This document shows, one piece after another, positions 8,026 through 16,253 of a DNA stretch of 17,122 bases. The stretch is taken from the NCBI GenBank assembly GCA_934278005.1, contig CAKQWG010000066.1, positions 1 to 17,122 on the forward strand, written 5' to 3'. The notes under the pieces are model-generated. The model had not been told where the DNA came from. It searched no databases and worked only from the letters and a program-made list of their open reading frames with translations. A program made the translations under genes and the position numbers. Each line of letters starts with the position of its first letter. Positions within the stretch are counted from its first letter, which is position 1. The DNA is from an uncultured Pirellulaceae bacterium (GTDB lineage Bacteria > Planctomycetota > Planctomycetia > Pirellulales > Pirellulaceae).

Positions 8026-8061
8026 AAAAAAGCCGCGCGACACGTTCAAGCGTCGCGCGGC
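8026..8061 (-). terminator. Intrinsic terminator of fliC
   Basis: Read on the minus strand, GCCGCGCGAC and GTCGCGCGGC form a perfect 10-bp GC-rich stem around a 10-nt loop, followed directly by six T residues (8031-8026). It lies about 72 bp after the fliC stop codon, in the right orientation, so most fliC transcripts should end before the fliD leader. Confidence 0.93.
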
Positions 8062-8133
8062 CAATGTGAGGAGCAACTATTCTTTGGAGCTTACCCTACG
8101 TAACGTACATCTATTCGCTCAGCCACCGGTCGC

Positions 8134-10170
8134 TTATCGCAGCAGCGACAGCACGTTCTGTGGATTCTGATTGGCGATGCCCAGTACTGAAGTACCCGAC
8201 TGGACCAGGATCTGTGCACGTGTCAGTCGCGCCGATTCGGCCGCGAAGTCAGCATCGCGAATCGAGCTTTCAGCTTCCGTCAAGTTGGCCACGGTGTCGT
8301 TGAGCGACGCCAAGTTGCTTTCCAGGGTGGTGGACTGGAACGCTCCCAGGCGACCGCGAAGGCTGGTGACCTTGTTGATCACTTCATTGATCACTTCGGC
8401 AGCGCCATTGGGATCTTTGGACAACGACTTGTCTTGACCACTGCCCAGTTCGTACAGGCGGCCGCTGGTGCCACCCAGGCTGCTGGTCGAGACGCTGCCG
8501 ATGCCCAAGCGAGCTTGTTGGTTGCTGACTACGTCGCCACCCAGTTGGAACTTGGCACCACCACCACTGATCGTGAAGCTGATGTTCGTCGCGTTGGCTG
8601 CGGGATCGAGTGTCATGCTCATATCGAGTGTCGAAGTGTTGATCGACAACTGATTCCCCTTGCCGTCGGCTTTGACGCCGTTGATGCGGGCTTGGATGTC
8701 GGTCCCCGTGCTGCGAATGGCGCTCAAGCTGGACTTGAATGTTCCGCCCGTGCCTTCGCTGATGACGTTTACTGAAACTTTGGCGTCGCTACCGTATTCC
8801 GAGCTGTTGAGTTTGAGCCCACCCGAGGCGGTGTAAGTGCTGGTCACACCCGTCGCGTCGCTCACCAAGTTCACAGCCGCTGCGATCTGTTCGCCCGTGG
8901 TTCCCGCTTGGAAATTGAAGCTCTCAGCACCCGTTGAACCGACCAGTTCAAAGACCACCGCTGCGGTCAATTGCTCGCCACCGGAGTAGCCCGTGTTGAG
9001 CGCTGCATTCGCATTGGCCGCGTCGAAGCTAACTCCCGCACCGCCAGTAGCACTAAACAGTGCCGTTGCCGATGCACCGTCGACGGTGTGACTGCCGATA
9101 ATGGTGGCCAGGGCGGAAGCGGTTTGCGCCGCCGAGCTGTCGATGGTCACCGTCAGCGTCTTGTCGGCGGTAGTATAGTTAGCGGAATTGGAAGAGCCAG
9201 AGACGAACCTTATCTGGACGTCGTTGTAAGCCTTGCCGCTATTGGCCGCCGTGATGCTCAAACCATCGGCGACTGTAGCAACAGTAACAGCTCCAGGTGC
9301 ACCGGTATTGGTTCCCGCCGCTGTGGCGCCCGTGGCGACCAGGCCTTCGATGTTGTTCAGAGCAGTCTGAATGGTTTGCGCGTTGGCCGTACCAGTGGTG
9401 GCGGTGAAGTCGCCGCTGATCGTCAGCACGCCCGAGCTGGAATCAAAGCTGGCAGCTCCCGTAGCATCAGATCCAGTGGTTTGATTGAACGCGACGCTAG
9501 TCAGCGCTGCGGGGCCAGTCAGCGCAATGGTTTCACCGGCAATGGCTATGGAAGCCGTCTTCGTTGTGCCAGTGCTGGCTGTGGCAGCGGCGGCCGCTGC
9601 AATTGGATTGTTGGTCAGTTCGGCTTTCGTCGCGGCGCGGGCCACGTCCACGCTTACAGCCATGCTGCCCGTGGCGCCCAGGTTGGCTTGCTGAATTTGA
9701 AAATCGGTGACGGCCGCATTGGAATTGGCGTTGCTAACGAAGTCCAGCGATCCATCGATCAACTTGCGACCTTGGAAGGTCGTTGTTTGAGCGATCCGGT
9801 TGATCGCTTCAAGCGAGCTATCGACTTGCAATTGGTTGGCCGCGATTTCGTCATCGCTCAGGGCGCCCGTGTTAGCCGCCTCGACCACGAGACCGCGAAT
9901 ATCGTTGAGCAGCGAACTGACTTGCCCCAGCGCACTGTCGGCGGTGGCGATGATTTGGCTGGCGCGCTGCGTATTGGAGATGCCTTTGTTCAGCGCGGTG
10001 ATGTCGCTACGCAGAGCTTCACTGGCGATCAAACCCGCCGGGTCGTCCTTGCCGGTGTTGATCCGTAGGCCGGTGCTCAGGCGAGTCAGCGAGGTTTGCA
10101 AATCGCTATTGGTTTTGTTCAGGCGATTCTGCGCGACGAGTGAACTTACGTTCGTGTTGATTCTGGTCAT
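8134..10170 (-). CDS. fliC: Flagellin, large planctomycete type
   Basis: The filament subunit, exported through the flagellar type III system and polymerised under the FliD cap. The N-terminal D0/D1 helices (1 to about 165) are standard: INTNVSSLVAQNRLNKTN, LSTGLRINTGKDDPAGLIAS, ISNTQRASQIIATADSALGQ. The C-terminal D1/D0 helices (about 590-678) end VLGIANQNPQNVLSLLR. The 678 residues exceed the usual 270-500. The surface-exposed middle (about 170-580) is rich in Ala, Ser, Thr and Gly and contains a flagellin_IN unit at about 404-472 (VVFELVGSTGAESFNFQAG) and a conserved-looking FQLGGDVVSNQQARLGIGSV block at 541-560. No Cys is present. GGAG lies ten bases before the ATG. A strong terminator follows. 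I could not place a convincing sigma-28 promoter upstream. Confidence 0.97.
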   Translation of the reverse strand: MTRINTNVSSLVAQNRLNKTNSDLQTSLTRLSTGLRINTGKDDPAGLIASEALRSDITALNKGISNTQRASQIIATADSALGQVSSLLNDIRGLVVEAANTGALSDDEIAANQLQVDSSLEAINRIAQTTTFQGRKLIDGSLDFVSNANSNAAVTDFQIQQANLGATGSMAVSVDVARAATKAELTNNPIAAAAAATASTGTTKTASIAIAGETIALTGPAALTSVAFNQTTGSDATGAASFDSSSGVLTISGDFTATTGTANAQTIQTALNNIEGLVATGATAAGTNTGAPGAVTVATVADGLSITAANSGKAYNDVQIRFVSGSSNSANYTTADKTLTVTIDSSAAQTASALATIIGSHTVDGASATALFSATGGAGVSFDAANANAALNTGYSGGEQLTAAVVFELVGSTGAESFNFQAGTTGEQIAAAVNLVSDATGVTSTYTASGGLKLNSSEYGSDAKVSVNVISEGTGGTFKSSLSAIRSTGTDIQARINGVKADGKGNQLSINTSTLDMSMTLDPAANATNISFTISGGGAKFQLGGDVVSNQQARLGIGSVSTSSLGGTSGRLYELGSGQDKSLSKDPNGAAEVINEVINKVTSLRGRLGAFQSTTLESNLASLNDTVANLTEAESSIRDADFAAESARLTRAQILVQSGTSVLGIANQNPQNVLSLLR

Positions 10171-10351
10171 TTCTCAGTATCTCCAAGAGATCGGGTCGGA
10201 AAGTGTGAAATACGCTGGTCAAGGCCGCGGTCACAGCTTTTTCAAGTCAGCCATCTAATGGGTCGACCTGGTGAAGCGGCTGGGCCTTGGCGTTTTCGCG
10301 ACCCGTACACAAAGTCGACGAGAGCTTTGTTCGGCATCGCACTGGTTGAAA

Positions 10352-10373
10352 GTGGAAGGTTGAAAACCTCCAC
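10352..10373. other. Bulged hairpin upstream of fliC
   Basis: GTGG-A-AGGTT pairs with AACCTCCAC around a GAA loop, a 9-bp stem with one bulged A. No T-run follows on either strand, so it is not an intrinsic terminator. It lies about 180 bp before the fliC start and next to AAGGAGGTGGAGG on the minus strand. It could be a leader structure or chance. Confidence 0.35.
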
Positions 10374-10743
10374 CTCCTTAAACTTGCCAAACCATAGATC
10401 GAAATAAATGACACGGCATTTGATAGGAACCAGAAATTCCAAGATAAGTATTCGCGTTTGACTCATCTAACCCGGCTTCAACGACGCAACCATCACAAAC
10501 CTCCCGCTCCACCTGCTCGCTTTCTGCGCCCGAGCTTTACTTCCGACAAAAGCGCCTAGCGAAATATATCGCCACATTCCGCCTCGAACTCCCGTGCATT
10601 TGGAATAACTGGGATAAATTAACAGCGCAAAATCTACGACATTCCAAAGCTGTGCAAGCCAAGCGACGCTCGCGAGTCACCCATGGGGTCCCCACAAGCA
10701 CCCTTAGCATTCTCTTGTACGCGTTCATTTCACGCACTTCGGC

Positions 10744-10773
10744 TTGACTTGGGGGAGGTGGAACTGCTCTAAG
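10744..10773 (+). promoter_or_regulatory. Candidate sigma-70-type promoter of cfa
   Basis: TTGACT at 10744-10749 matches the -35 box at five of six positions. After 18 bases, TCTAAG at 10768-10773 matches the -10 box at four of six. Transcription would start about 25-30 bp before the cfa ATG, leaving room for the GGGAGG ribosome site. The -10 box is weak, so this is only a candidate. Confidence 0.3.
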
Positions 10774-10808
10774 TGCAAAATCCATTCTCACACAAAGGGA
10801 GGTAGAGC

Positions 10809-12161
10809 ATGTCCAGTAATTCCACTCGATCCGATAAACAGTTGGCGATCGCCCGCGAAGTCTGCCAGCGACTGGCCGAAAAACTGGACAGCAAAATCTC
10901 GGTCCGACTGTGGGACGGCTCGGTCCATCCGCTCGGCTCCGCCGTGCTCGATGGCTACGAAATCTCGATCTCCGGTCCGGGCGTGATCGGCGCCTTGCTG
11001 CGCCGCCCCACGGCGGAGAATCTACTGTGCCTATACGCCCGCGGCCACGTCGATTTCCACGGCGCAAACGTCGTCGAATTTATGCGGACCGCCCGTGTCA
11101 AAGGTTCTAGACGGCGAGCGCGTTCTATCCCCAAGCCGCTGATCGCCAAGGCCTTGTTCAACTTCCTGTTCGCACGCGACGTGCAAGCCGCCAGCGGCCT
11201 CAGGTTCGAAGGCGACGATCAAGGACACCACCGCAAACAATCGGACAATCGCGACTTTATCAAATTTCACTACGACATCGGCAACGAGTTCTACCAACTG
11301 TTTCTCGACCCACAGATGGTCTACAGTTGCGCGTATTTTCGCTCGTGGGATGACAGCCTAGAACAGGCACAGGTCAATAAGCTGGACATGATCTGCCGCA
11401 AACTGCAGTTGAAGCCGGGCGATCGCATGCTCGACATCGGTTGCGGCTGGGGCGCGTTAATCTGCTATGCGGCCGAGCACTACGGTGTGACTGCCCACGG
11501 CATTACCCTGTCTGACGCGCAACTGGAAATTGCCCAGCAGCGAATCGCCGAGCGTGGCCTGAGCGGCCGGGTCACTGCGGCCATCTGCGACTACAACGAC
11601 GTGCAGGGCGAGTTCGACAAGGTCTCCTCCGTCGGCATGGCCGAACACGTGGGTATTAAAAACCTACCAAACTACTTGCACAAAGTTCGCTCTGTGCTGG
11701 TCCCTGGCGGCTTGTTCCTGAACCACGCCATCACGCGCCCAGCCAAGAGTAGCGCCCGCAAGTTCAACCGCAAGAACGCTGAACGCCGCTTGTTGACCAA
11801 GTACATTTTTCCCGGCGGTGAACTGGATCATCAAGGCCATGTTCTTGACAGCATGGAGGCAGGCGGTTTCGAGGTGCACGATGTCGAAGGCTGGCGCGAC
11901 CACTATGGATTGACCTGCGAGCACTGGGCGCGGCGTCTGCAGGCCAATAGCGCCGAAGCTATCCGCATGGTCGGCGAAGAGAAGTACCGCATGTGGCTGT
12001 TGTACTTGGGAGGCGTGGCCATGGCGCTGCAAGACGGTTCGGCTCGCATTTTTCAAACCGTAGCTAGCCACCGAGCAGGCCGCGGACATTCTGGTCTGCC
12101 GCCCACCCGCGAGCATTTATACGCGCTCGGCAATCCGCAGCACCAATCCCGCGCAGCCTAG
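10809..12161 (+). CDS. cfa: Cyclopropane-fatty-acyl-phospholipid synthase family methyltransferase
   Basis: Uses S-adenosylmethionine to methylenate the double bond of unsaturated acyl chains in membrane phospholipids, acting at the inner face of the membrane. Of 450 residues, about 1-115 form the N-terminal lipid-binding-type domain of this family and about 145-420 the methyltransferase. Visible motifs are HYDIGNEFYQLFLD (154-167), YSCAYF with the active-site-type Cys174, the SAM-binding LDIGCGWGAL (208-217), GMAEHVG with E279 (equivalent to Glu239 of E. coli Cfa), YIFPGGELD (332-340) and RDHYGLT (363-369). The length fits: E. coli Cfa has 382 residues, and the surplus is mainly at the two ends. 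GGGAGG lies six bases before the ATG. The gene stands alone on the plus strand. A related SAM-dependent lipid methyltransferase with another product cannot be excluded. Confidence 0.93.
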   Translation: MSSNSTRSDKQLAIAREVCQRLAEKLDSKISVRLWDGSVHPLGSAVLDGYEISISGPGVIGALLRRPTAENLLCLYARGHVDFHGANVVEFMRTARVKGSRRRARSIPKPLIAKALFNFLFARDVQAASGLRFEGDDQGHHRKQSDNRDFIKFHYDIGNEFYQLFLDPQMVYSCAYFRSWDDSLEQAQVNKLDMICRKLQLKPGDRMLDIGCGWGALICYAAEHYGVTAHGITLSDAQLEIAQQRIAERGLSGRVTAAICDYNDVQGEFDKVSSVGMAEHVGIKNLPNYLHKVRSVLVPGGLFLNHAITRPAKSSARKFNRKNAERRLLTKYIFPGGELDHQGHVLDSMEAGGFEVHDVEGWRDHYGLTCEHWARRLQANSAEAIRMVGEEKYRMWLLYLGGVAMALQDGSARIFQTVASHRAGRGHSGLPPTREHLYALGNPQHQSRAA

Positions 12162-12170
12162 ACGCTCGCC

Positions 12171-12199
12171 AAACCGAGTCCCCACCGGGCTCGCGGTTT
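12171..12199. terminator. Possible bidirectional hairpin between convergent cfa and sulfatase genes
   Basis: AAACCGAG (12171-12178) pairs with CTCGCGGTTT (12190-12199) with a two-base bulge. It fills the 36-bp gap between the cfa stop and the sulfatase stop codon and overlaps the latter. There is no long T-run on either side, so intrinsic termination is plausible but weak. Confidence 0.4.
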
Positions 12200-14939
12200 A
12201 ACGAGCTGCAGCGACGCCGTCGACGGGCAGCGTGGCGTTCCAGGCGAGCGCGGCTTTCGTCAGCCGTTTGGTAATCTTGGGATGACCTTGGGCGACATTG
12301 TTGGCTTCGCCTAGGTCCTGCGTCAGATCGTACAACTGAGCGTTTTCACCGTGGATATCGCACAACAGCTTCCACTCGTTATCCCGCACGGCCAAATCCG
12401 GCGCGGGGTCTTTAGGCTTCCCCGGACGATCTGGCGGACGTCGCCAAAACAGCGGCTCGGTGCGCTGCCCCGTCGTCTTGCCGAGCAAGGCTGCTAGCAG
12501 GTCCTCTCCGTCGCACTGGTAATCCTCTGGCGACTCGACCTGGCACAGGTTCATCAGGCTGGCCACGAGATCAACACTGGAAACGATGGTCGTGTCGTTA
12601 GTCGAGCCCACTTTCGCAGCGTCGATCAAACTCGGCCCCCAGACGATTAATGGGCTGCGAATGCCCCCTTCGTACAGGCTCCCCTTCTCGCCGCGCAGTG
12701 GGCCTCCGCTGCCGGCACCCGGCTCGTGGCCATTGTCGCTGGCCAAAATGATCAGCGTGTTATCCCGCAGACGCGGGTCGTTGCGCACTCGATCAAACAG
12801 CACTGCCAATTGCTGATCCATGGTTTTGAGGACGGCCAGGTAGAGCGTTCGCTTAGCTTCGTCACCCCGCAAGGCCTCAGGCGGGAAGAACGGCGAGTGG
12901 ACGTCATCGGGCCAGACGTTGACATAGAATGGCCGCTGCTGCTCAGCGGCTTGTTCGATAAACTCCAGCGTGCGGTCCACGAAACACTGCGTGATCTTCG
13001 AGCGATCCTCCCACTGGATCGGCCCTCGTCCCAGGTCGGCACTTCCCAAGTCATGCCGCTTGGGCTCTTGCCCATCATAGGCATAGCACAGGGGAAGTAC
13101 GCGGGGTCCTAGACCTTCGAAGTTAGTGAGCGATGCGTCGAAGCCATACTCGCTAATCAGCGGAGCTTCTCCCACGTCGCGCTGACCTCCCATGTGCCAC
13201 TTCCCAAAATGCCCAGTGGCATAGCCGGCCTGCGAGAGCATCCGCGGCAAGGTGGGTACAGTTGGGTCCAACCACTGTGCCATTCCGCGACGGTCGTTCA
13301 ATTCTCGCTTAGCCAAGTACGATGTGATGCGATGCCGGGCCGGGTAATTGCCCGTCGTAAGCGCCGTGCGCGAGGGAGAGCAGATCGGCGAATTGACGTA
13401 AAAGTTGGTGAATCGCAGGCCCTCGCTAGCCAGCCGGTCGATGTTCGTCGTCTCGACCGCTTGCCCTCCAAAGCACGATAGGTCCTGCCAGCCCATGTCG
13501 TCGATGAAAACCGTGATGACGTTGGGAGCCGGCTTATCGCGGGGCAACAGAGTAGGCATTCCGAACACGGTAGGTTGATCGCCCTGCTCGTGGAGCCATG
13601 TGTCAAGTTGGCCGCGCAGTTGCTGCAACTTCTCGGCGTGTTCGGGGGCGAGGGCTAGGTTGTGCACTTCGTCTGGATCGGCGACTAGATCGTACAGCTC
13701 CTCGGCGGGGCGCTGTTGATACCGCAGGACTTTGCGCGCCGCGTCTGGATCGGTTTGCGCCCGCTCTACCCAGCTGGTCCAGTAAGCGTGTTCCCCTTTG
13801 ACTTTAGTAACGTGCGTGTCAAATCGAAATTCGGGGTAGAGATTGCGGATGTACTTAAATTGCTTGGTGCGCACGCTGCGCGACGGGTAGACGTTGAAAT
13901 TTCCATCGCCGCTGTGAGTCGTAAAGATTTCGCTGCGATGCTCGTCTGTCTGGCCCGTCAGGACGGGCAGCAGCGATCGACCGTCGAGCGTTTCGGGGAG
14001 CGGCGCGCCGACGGCTTGCAGCACGGTGGGCAGCAGATCGAGCCACGATACCATGGCATCGGAGGTCGACTGCGGGGCGACGTGTCCGGGCCAGGAGACG
14101 ACCAGCGGAGTGCGTATGCCGGCATCGTACAGATTCCACTTTGCGAAGGGCCACTGAGCGCCGTGGTCGCTGGTATGGATGAAAAGTGTGTTCTGCCCCA
14201 GCTTTTCATAGGCGGCGTCGTAGACGCTGCCCAGCTCACTGTCCATCGTCAGAATGGCTTGGTAGTACTTGGCTCGGGCCCGTTTTGTTTCTGGAGTTTT
14301 AACGTGAGTGCTGGGGATGTCTATCTTGTCTAGCGGAATGTCCGTTGCCGCGGGCCACGGGACGTGCGGCCAATTGGTCCCCACAAACAGGCATAGAGGT
14401 TTGTCGCTGCTGCGGTTGTTCAGCCACTTGACGGCCTCGGCCACGGCAACGTCGTCGTGATAGCTGAAATGCTTGGCTAGATCGAAGCCATACTCGGGCG
14501 TCTGCGCGTAGTGTCCGACCTTGCCAAACGCGACGACCTCGTATCCTTGCTCCTGCAGGTAGGCTGGGAATTTCTTCAGATCGGCGCGCGGCCGCGCATG
14601 ATTGGCTTCGGCGCCATTATGTGCCGGTGTCAGCCCGGTCAGCAGCGCTGCCCGGCTGGGCGCACAGGCGGGGGAGATCACGAAGGCGTGGCTGAACGTC
14701 ATGCCCGCCTGGGCTACCCGCTGCATGTTGGGCGTTTGAATGTCGGTCGCACCGTAGAGCGACGAATCGGTTCGCGTATGATCGTCCGAGAGAAAGAAGA
14801 CGATGTTGGGACGCTCCTCTGCCGCGTTGATATGTGCCGATGGCAGAAGCACCGCCTGAACAGTAATTTGAATCAGGGCGAGGGCTATGAGGTGAGCCAT
14901 TGAGGCCCCGGGCTGGCGATGGTTGTTCAAGTGCGGCAT
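12198..14939 (-). CDS. Secreted double sulfatase, two type I (formylglycine) sulfatase domains in one chain
   Basis: Hydrolyses sulfate esters or N-sulfates, probably of algal or animal-type glycans, outside the cytoplasm. The preferred start at 14939 (AGGAAG upstream) gives 913 residues with an N-terminal signal-type segment at about 14-40 (MAHLIALALIQITVQAVLLP). An upstream in-frame ATG at 15074 adds 45 residues without a ribosome site. Domain 1 (about 43-455) has PNIVFFLSDDH, the FGly motif CAPSR (Cys92), and TSDHGAQWPFAKWNLYDAGI, and resembles heparan N-sulfatase-type enzymes. Domain 2 (about 470-900) has NVITVFIDDMGWQDLSCFGG, the second FGly motif CSPSR (Cys520), GKWHMGG and ASDNGHEP, and resembles arylsulfatase A. 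Both keep the metal ligands and modification site, so both should be active if a formylglycine-generating enzyme acts on them. Substrate is not shown by sequence. Confidence 0.92.
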   Translation of the reverse strand: MPHLNNHRQPGASMAHLIALALIQITVQAVLLPSAHINAAEERPNIVFFLSDDHTRTDSSLYGATDIQTPNMQRVAQAGMTFSHAFVISPACAPSRAALLTGLTPAHNGAEANHARPRADLKKFPAYLQEQGYEVVAFGKVGHYAQTPEYGFDLAKHFSYHDDVAVAEAVKWLNNRSSDKPLCLFVGTNWPHVPWPAATDIPLDKIDIPSTHVKTPETKRARAKYYQAILTMDSELGSVYDAAYEKLGQNTLFIHTSDHGAQWPFAKWNLYDAGIRTPLVVSWPGHVAPQSTSDAMVSWLDLLPTVLQAVGAPLPETLDGRSLLPVLTGQTDEHRSEIFTTHSGDGNFNVYPSRSVRTKQFKYIRNLYPEFRFDTHVTKVKGEHAYWTSWVERAQTDPDAARKVLRYQQRPAEELYDLVADPDEVHNLALAPEHAEKLQQLRGQLDTWLHEQGDQPTVFGMPTLLPRDKPAPNVITVFIDDMGWQDLSCFGGQAVETTNIDRLASEGLRFTNFYVNSPICSPSRTALTTGNYPARHRITSYLAKRELNDRRGMAQWLDPTVPTLPRMLSQAGYATGHFGKWHMGGQRDVGEAPLISEYGFDASLTNFEGLGPRVLPLCYAYDGQEPKRHDLGSADLGRGPIQWEDRSKITQCFVDRTLEFIEQAAEQQRPFYVNVWPDDVHSPFFPPEALRGDEAKRTLYLAVLKTMDQQLAVLFDRVRNDPRLRDNTLIILASDNGHEPGAGSGGPLRGEKGSLYEGGIRSPLIVWGPSLIDAAKVGSTNDTTIVSSVDLVASLMNLCQVESPEDYQCDGEDLLAALLGKTTGQRTEPLFWRRPPDRPGKPKDPAPDLAVRDNEWKLLCDIHGENAQLYDLTQDLGEANNVAQGHPKITKRLTKAALAWNATLPVDGVAAAR

Positions 14940-15759
14940 GGTTAACTTCCTGCGTTTGCCAGGTGAGTAGTCGTGTCTGTGACGCTGTAAAAAACAGTTC
15001 GCCGCCACAAGGGTCGAAGCAGTTGGATTACGAATTATAACTGCTACGGAGCGGCGCGTCACAGAACATCCCAACAGGTGCCTTTGTCAGACTGGCGATG
15101 TTCATGCCTGGTCCAATTTTGTTGCCGCTTGGGAACTGCGGCTTTAAGGACCAGCGACGACTGGTATCGAACGCCTGAATCTGTCACCCTGTGGACGACG
15201 GCCGAAATGAACTCCAGCTCGTCGAATGGCAGAGTCTGCTTGGCGGCGGGTCTACGCACTGATAAGCGGCAACCAGAATTTTCCGCCGCTGCGTATAGAT
15301 TGCTTTGGTAAATTGGCGGCAACGAAAGCACGCAAGATCTGGACGAACGACCGATCCGCTCGCCTTATATTTTATACCAAATCTCGTTGTCTCGGTTACG
15401 AATTCCTTGCAGTCGCATGCAACTGCAAGCAGGTCGTCCGCCAGTAGTTGCCATCCCTTACGGGTCTAGCCCCGCCTGCCTGAATGTGTCGCTCGGCACG
15501 GACCTTCACCACTGCGAAATGACTTAGGTGAGAACAAGAGAGAGAGTTGGCAGGACGCCAACTCGACGTGCGTCAACGACGATGCCACCCAGCAAGCATG
15601 CTGACAGACTTAAACGATCATCAACGGCATGTCTCGATCACTGACCGCGAAGCGGCTTCGGTGGCATTAACGGCGGTACGCGCGTTTGATTTGTTAGATA
15701 AGCTGGACAGACTCGCGAACTCCCGTTCAATGCATGGTTCTCGCAGTCCGTTGAATTCG
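14940..15759. other. 820-bp region with no supportable gene
   Basis: It should hold the sulfatase promoter on the minus strand, but no box pair stands out. Short frames of 60-90 codons are open here on both strands (for example 15059-15331 minus), but none has a good ribosome site, a recognisable domain or family-like composition. An 8-bp hairpin, CTTGCAGT...ACTGCAAG, lies at 15406-15429 with an 8-nt loop and no T-run. Old repeat-derived or decayed DNA is possible. Confidence 0.45.
14946..14951 (-). promoter_or_regulatory. Ribosome binding site deciding the sulfatase start
   Basis: AGGAAG on the minus strand, with the AGGA core eight bases before the ATG at 14939. The alternative in-frame ATGs at 15074 and 14900 have no such site, and from 14939 the signal-type segment falls near the N-terminus. 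Confidence 0.6.
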
Positions 15760-15870
15760 TACTCGTACTCGTACTCAGCATCGCGGTACTCGTACTCAGC
15801 ATCGCGGTACTCGTACTCAGCATCGCGGTACTCGTACTCAGCATCGCGGTACTCGCACTCAGCATCGCGG
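15760..15870. repeat. Minisatellite: five 21-bp repeats built on the hexamer TACTCG
   Basis: Five direct copies start at 15766, 15787, 15808, 15829 and 15850. Each is TACTCG, TACTCA, then GCATCGCGG. Copy 5 has one change (TACTCG CACTCA). One extra TACTCG unit precedes copy 1. Because 21 is a multiple of three, both strands stay open across the array (SYSASRY-type and EYEYRDA-type reading), which gives false long frames. Copies 1 to 4 are identical, so slippage or recombination is probably recent. Confidence 0.97.
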
Positions 15871-16163
15871 ACTGATCCGGATCGAGCGATCAGGCGAGTC
15901 AACATCGAGGCGATTCTTTTCAAGGTCGTTTTCAGTGTATCAATTATATTCGTCCTCAACTCCGCCGGTTGCGGCAAGGACGTCTTGAATAGCGGCACAT
16001 TCCAATGCCGATCCTCGCGCAATGTCCAAGAACCGGCTCCGATCCTTGAGACTGCGTTTTCCGTTTCCCTCAGCGATGTTCAACGGAATCGACTGCGCCG
16101 CCCGAAGCCATAAACGTCGAGTCGATCATGGTCGAAAATGGGCGCTGACATCAGACGCTATAG
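15871..16163 (+). other. Spacer between hexamer arrays, with a signal-peptide-like frame of doubtful status
   Basis: A plus-strand frame open through the minisatellite continues to a stop at 16111-16113. From about 15907 it reads like an export signal (EAILFKVVFSVSIIFVLN, then SAGCGKD), ending in a lipobox-like but non-standard SAGC. No ATG, GTG or TTG with a ribosome site sits at its start, and the nearest ATG lies upstream of the repeats. It may be the 3' remnant of a small lipoprotein gene whose front was replaced by repeat DNA, or chance. Confidence 0.3.
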
Positions 16164-16211
16164 CGAGTACGAGTAGGAGTACGAGTACGAGTACGAGTAC
16201 GAGTACGAGTA
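16164..16211. repeat. Eight tandem CGAGTA hexamers, inverted relative to the upstream array
   Basis: Eight units run from 16164 to 16211, with unit 3 changed to GGAGTA. Two further units follow at 16224-16235 (TGAGTA, CGAGTA) after ACCGGCTAACGCC-type sequence. CGAGTA is the reverse complement of TACTCG, so this array and the one at 15760-15870 point in opposite directions across 293 bp and could pair in single-stranded form. A small hairpin with a bulge (CGCCTGA / TCAGGGCG) encloses the two extra units at 16220-16251. Confidence 0.95.
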
Positions 16212-16253
16212 CCGGCTAACGCCTGAGTACGAGTACGAACGCTTCAGGGCGAG

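Larger units (their letters stand above)
10171..10808. other. Divergent intergenic region between fliC and cfa
   Basis: These 638 bp separate the divergent fliC and cfa starts. No reading frame here looks like a gene: short frames at 10242-10466 and on the minus strand from 10537 lack a ribosome site or protein-like composition. The part near fliC should carry its promoter, but no sequence matches the sigma-28 form (TAAA, 15 bases, GCCGATAA) well. A bulged hairpin at 10352-10373 and a sigma-70-like candidate before cfa are listed separately. Confidence 0.5.

Noticed and set aside
8971..10068. A 365-codon plus-strand frame opposite fliC
   Set aside because: Antisense shadow of the flagellin gene; Gly/Arg/Ser-rich and without any recognisable domain.
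10180..10215. Possible sigma-28 promoter for fliC (CCCGATCT on the minus strand)
   Set aside because: Five of eight matches in the -10 box, no TAAA at the right distance, and too close to the ribosome site.
10242..10466. A 74-codon minus-strand frame upstream of fliC
   Set aside because: No ribosome site, unremarkable composition, and it lies where the fliC promoter and leader should be.
15059..15331. A 90-codon minus-strand frame upstream of the sulfatase
   Set aside because: No ribosome site or domain. It would overlap only the non-preferred extended start of the sulfatase. A decayed gene cannot be excluded.
15547..16113. A 188-codon plus-strand frame through the minisatellite, and the matching minus-strand frame at 15621-16022
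   Set aside because: Both stay open only because the repeat unit is 21 bp. The translations are low-complexity (SYSASRY, EYEYRDA), with no ribosome site and no domain.
15760..16211. CRISPR array
   Set aside because: The units are directly adjacent 21-bp and 6-bp repeats with no unique spacers, and no cas gene is present.
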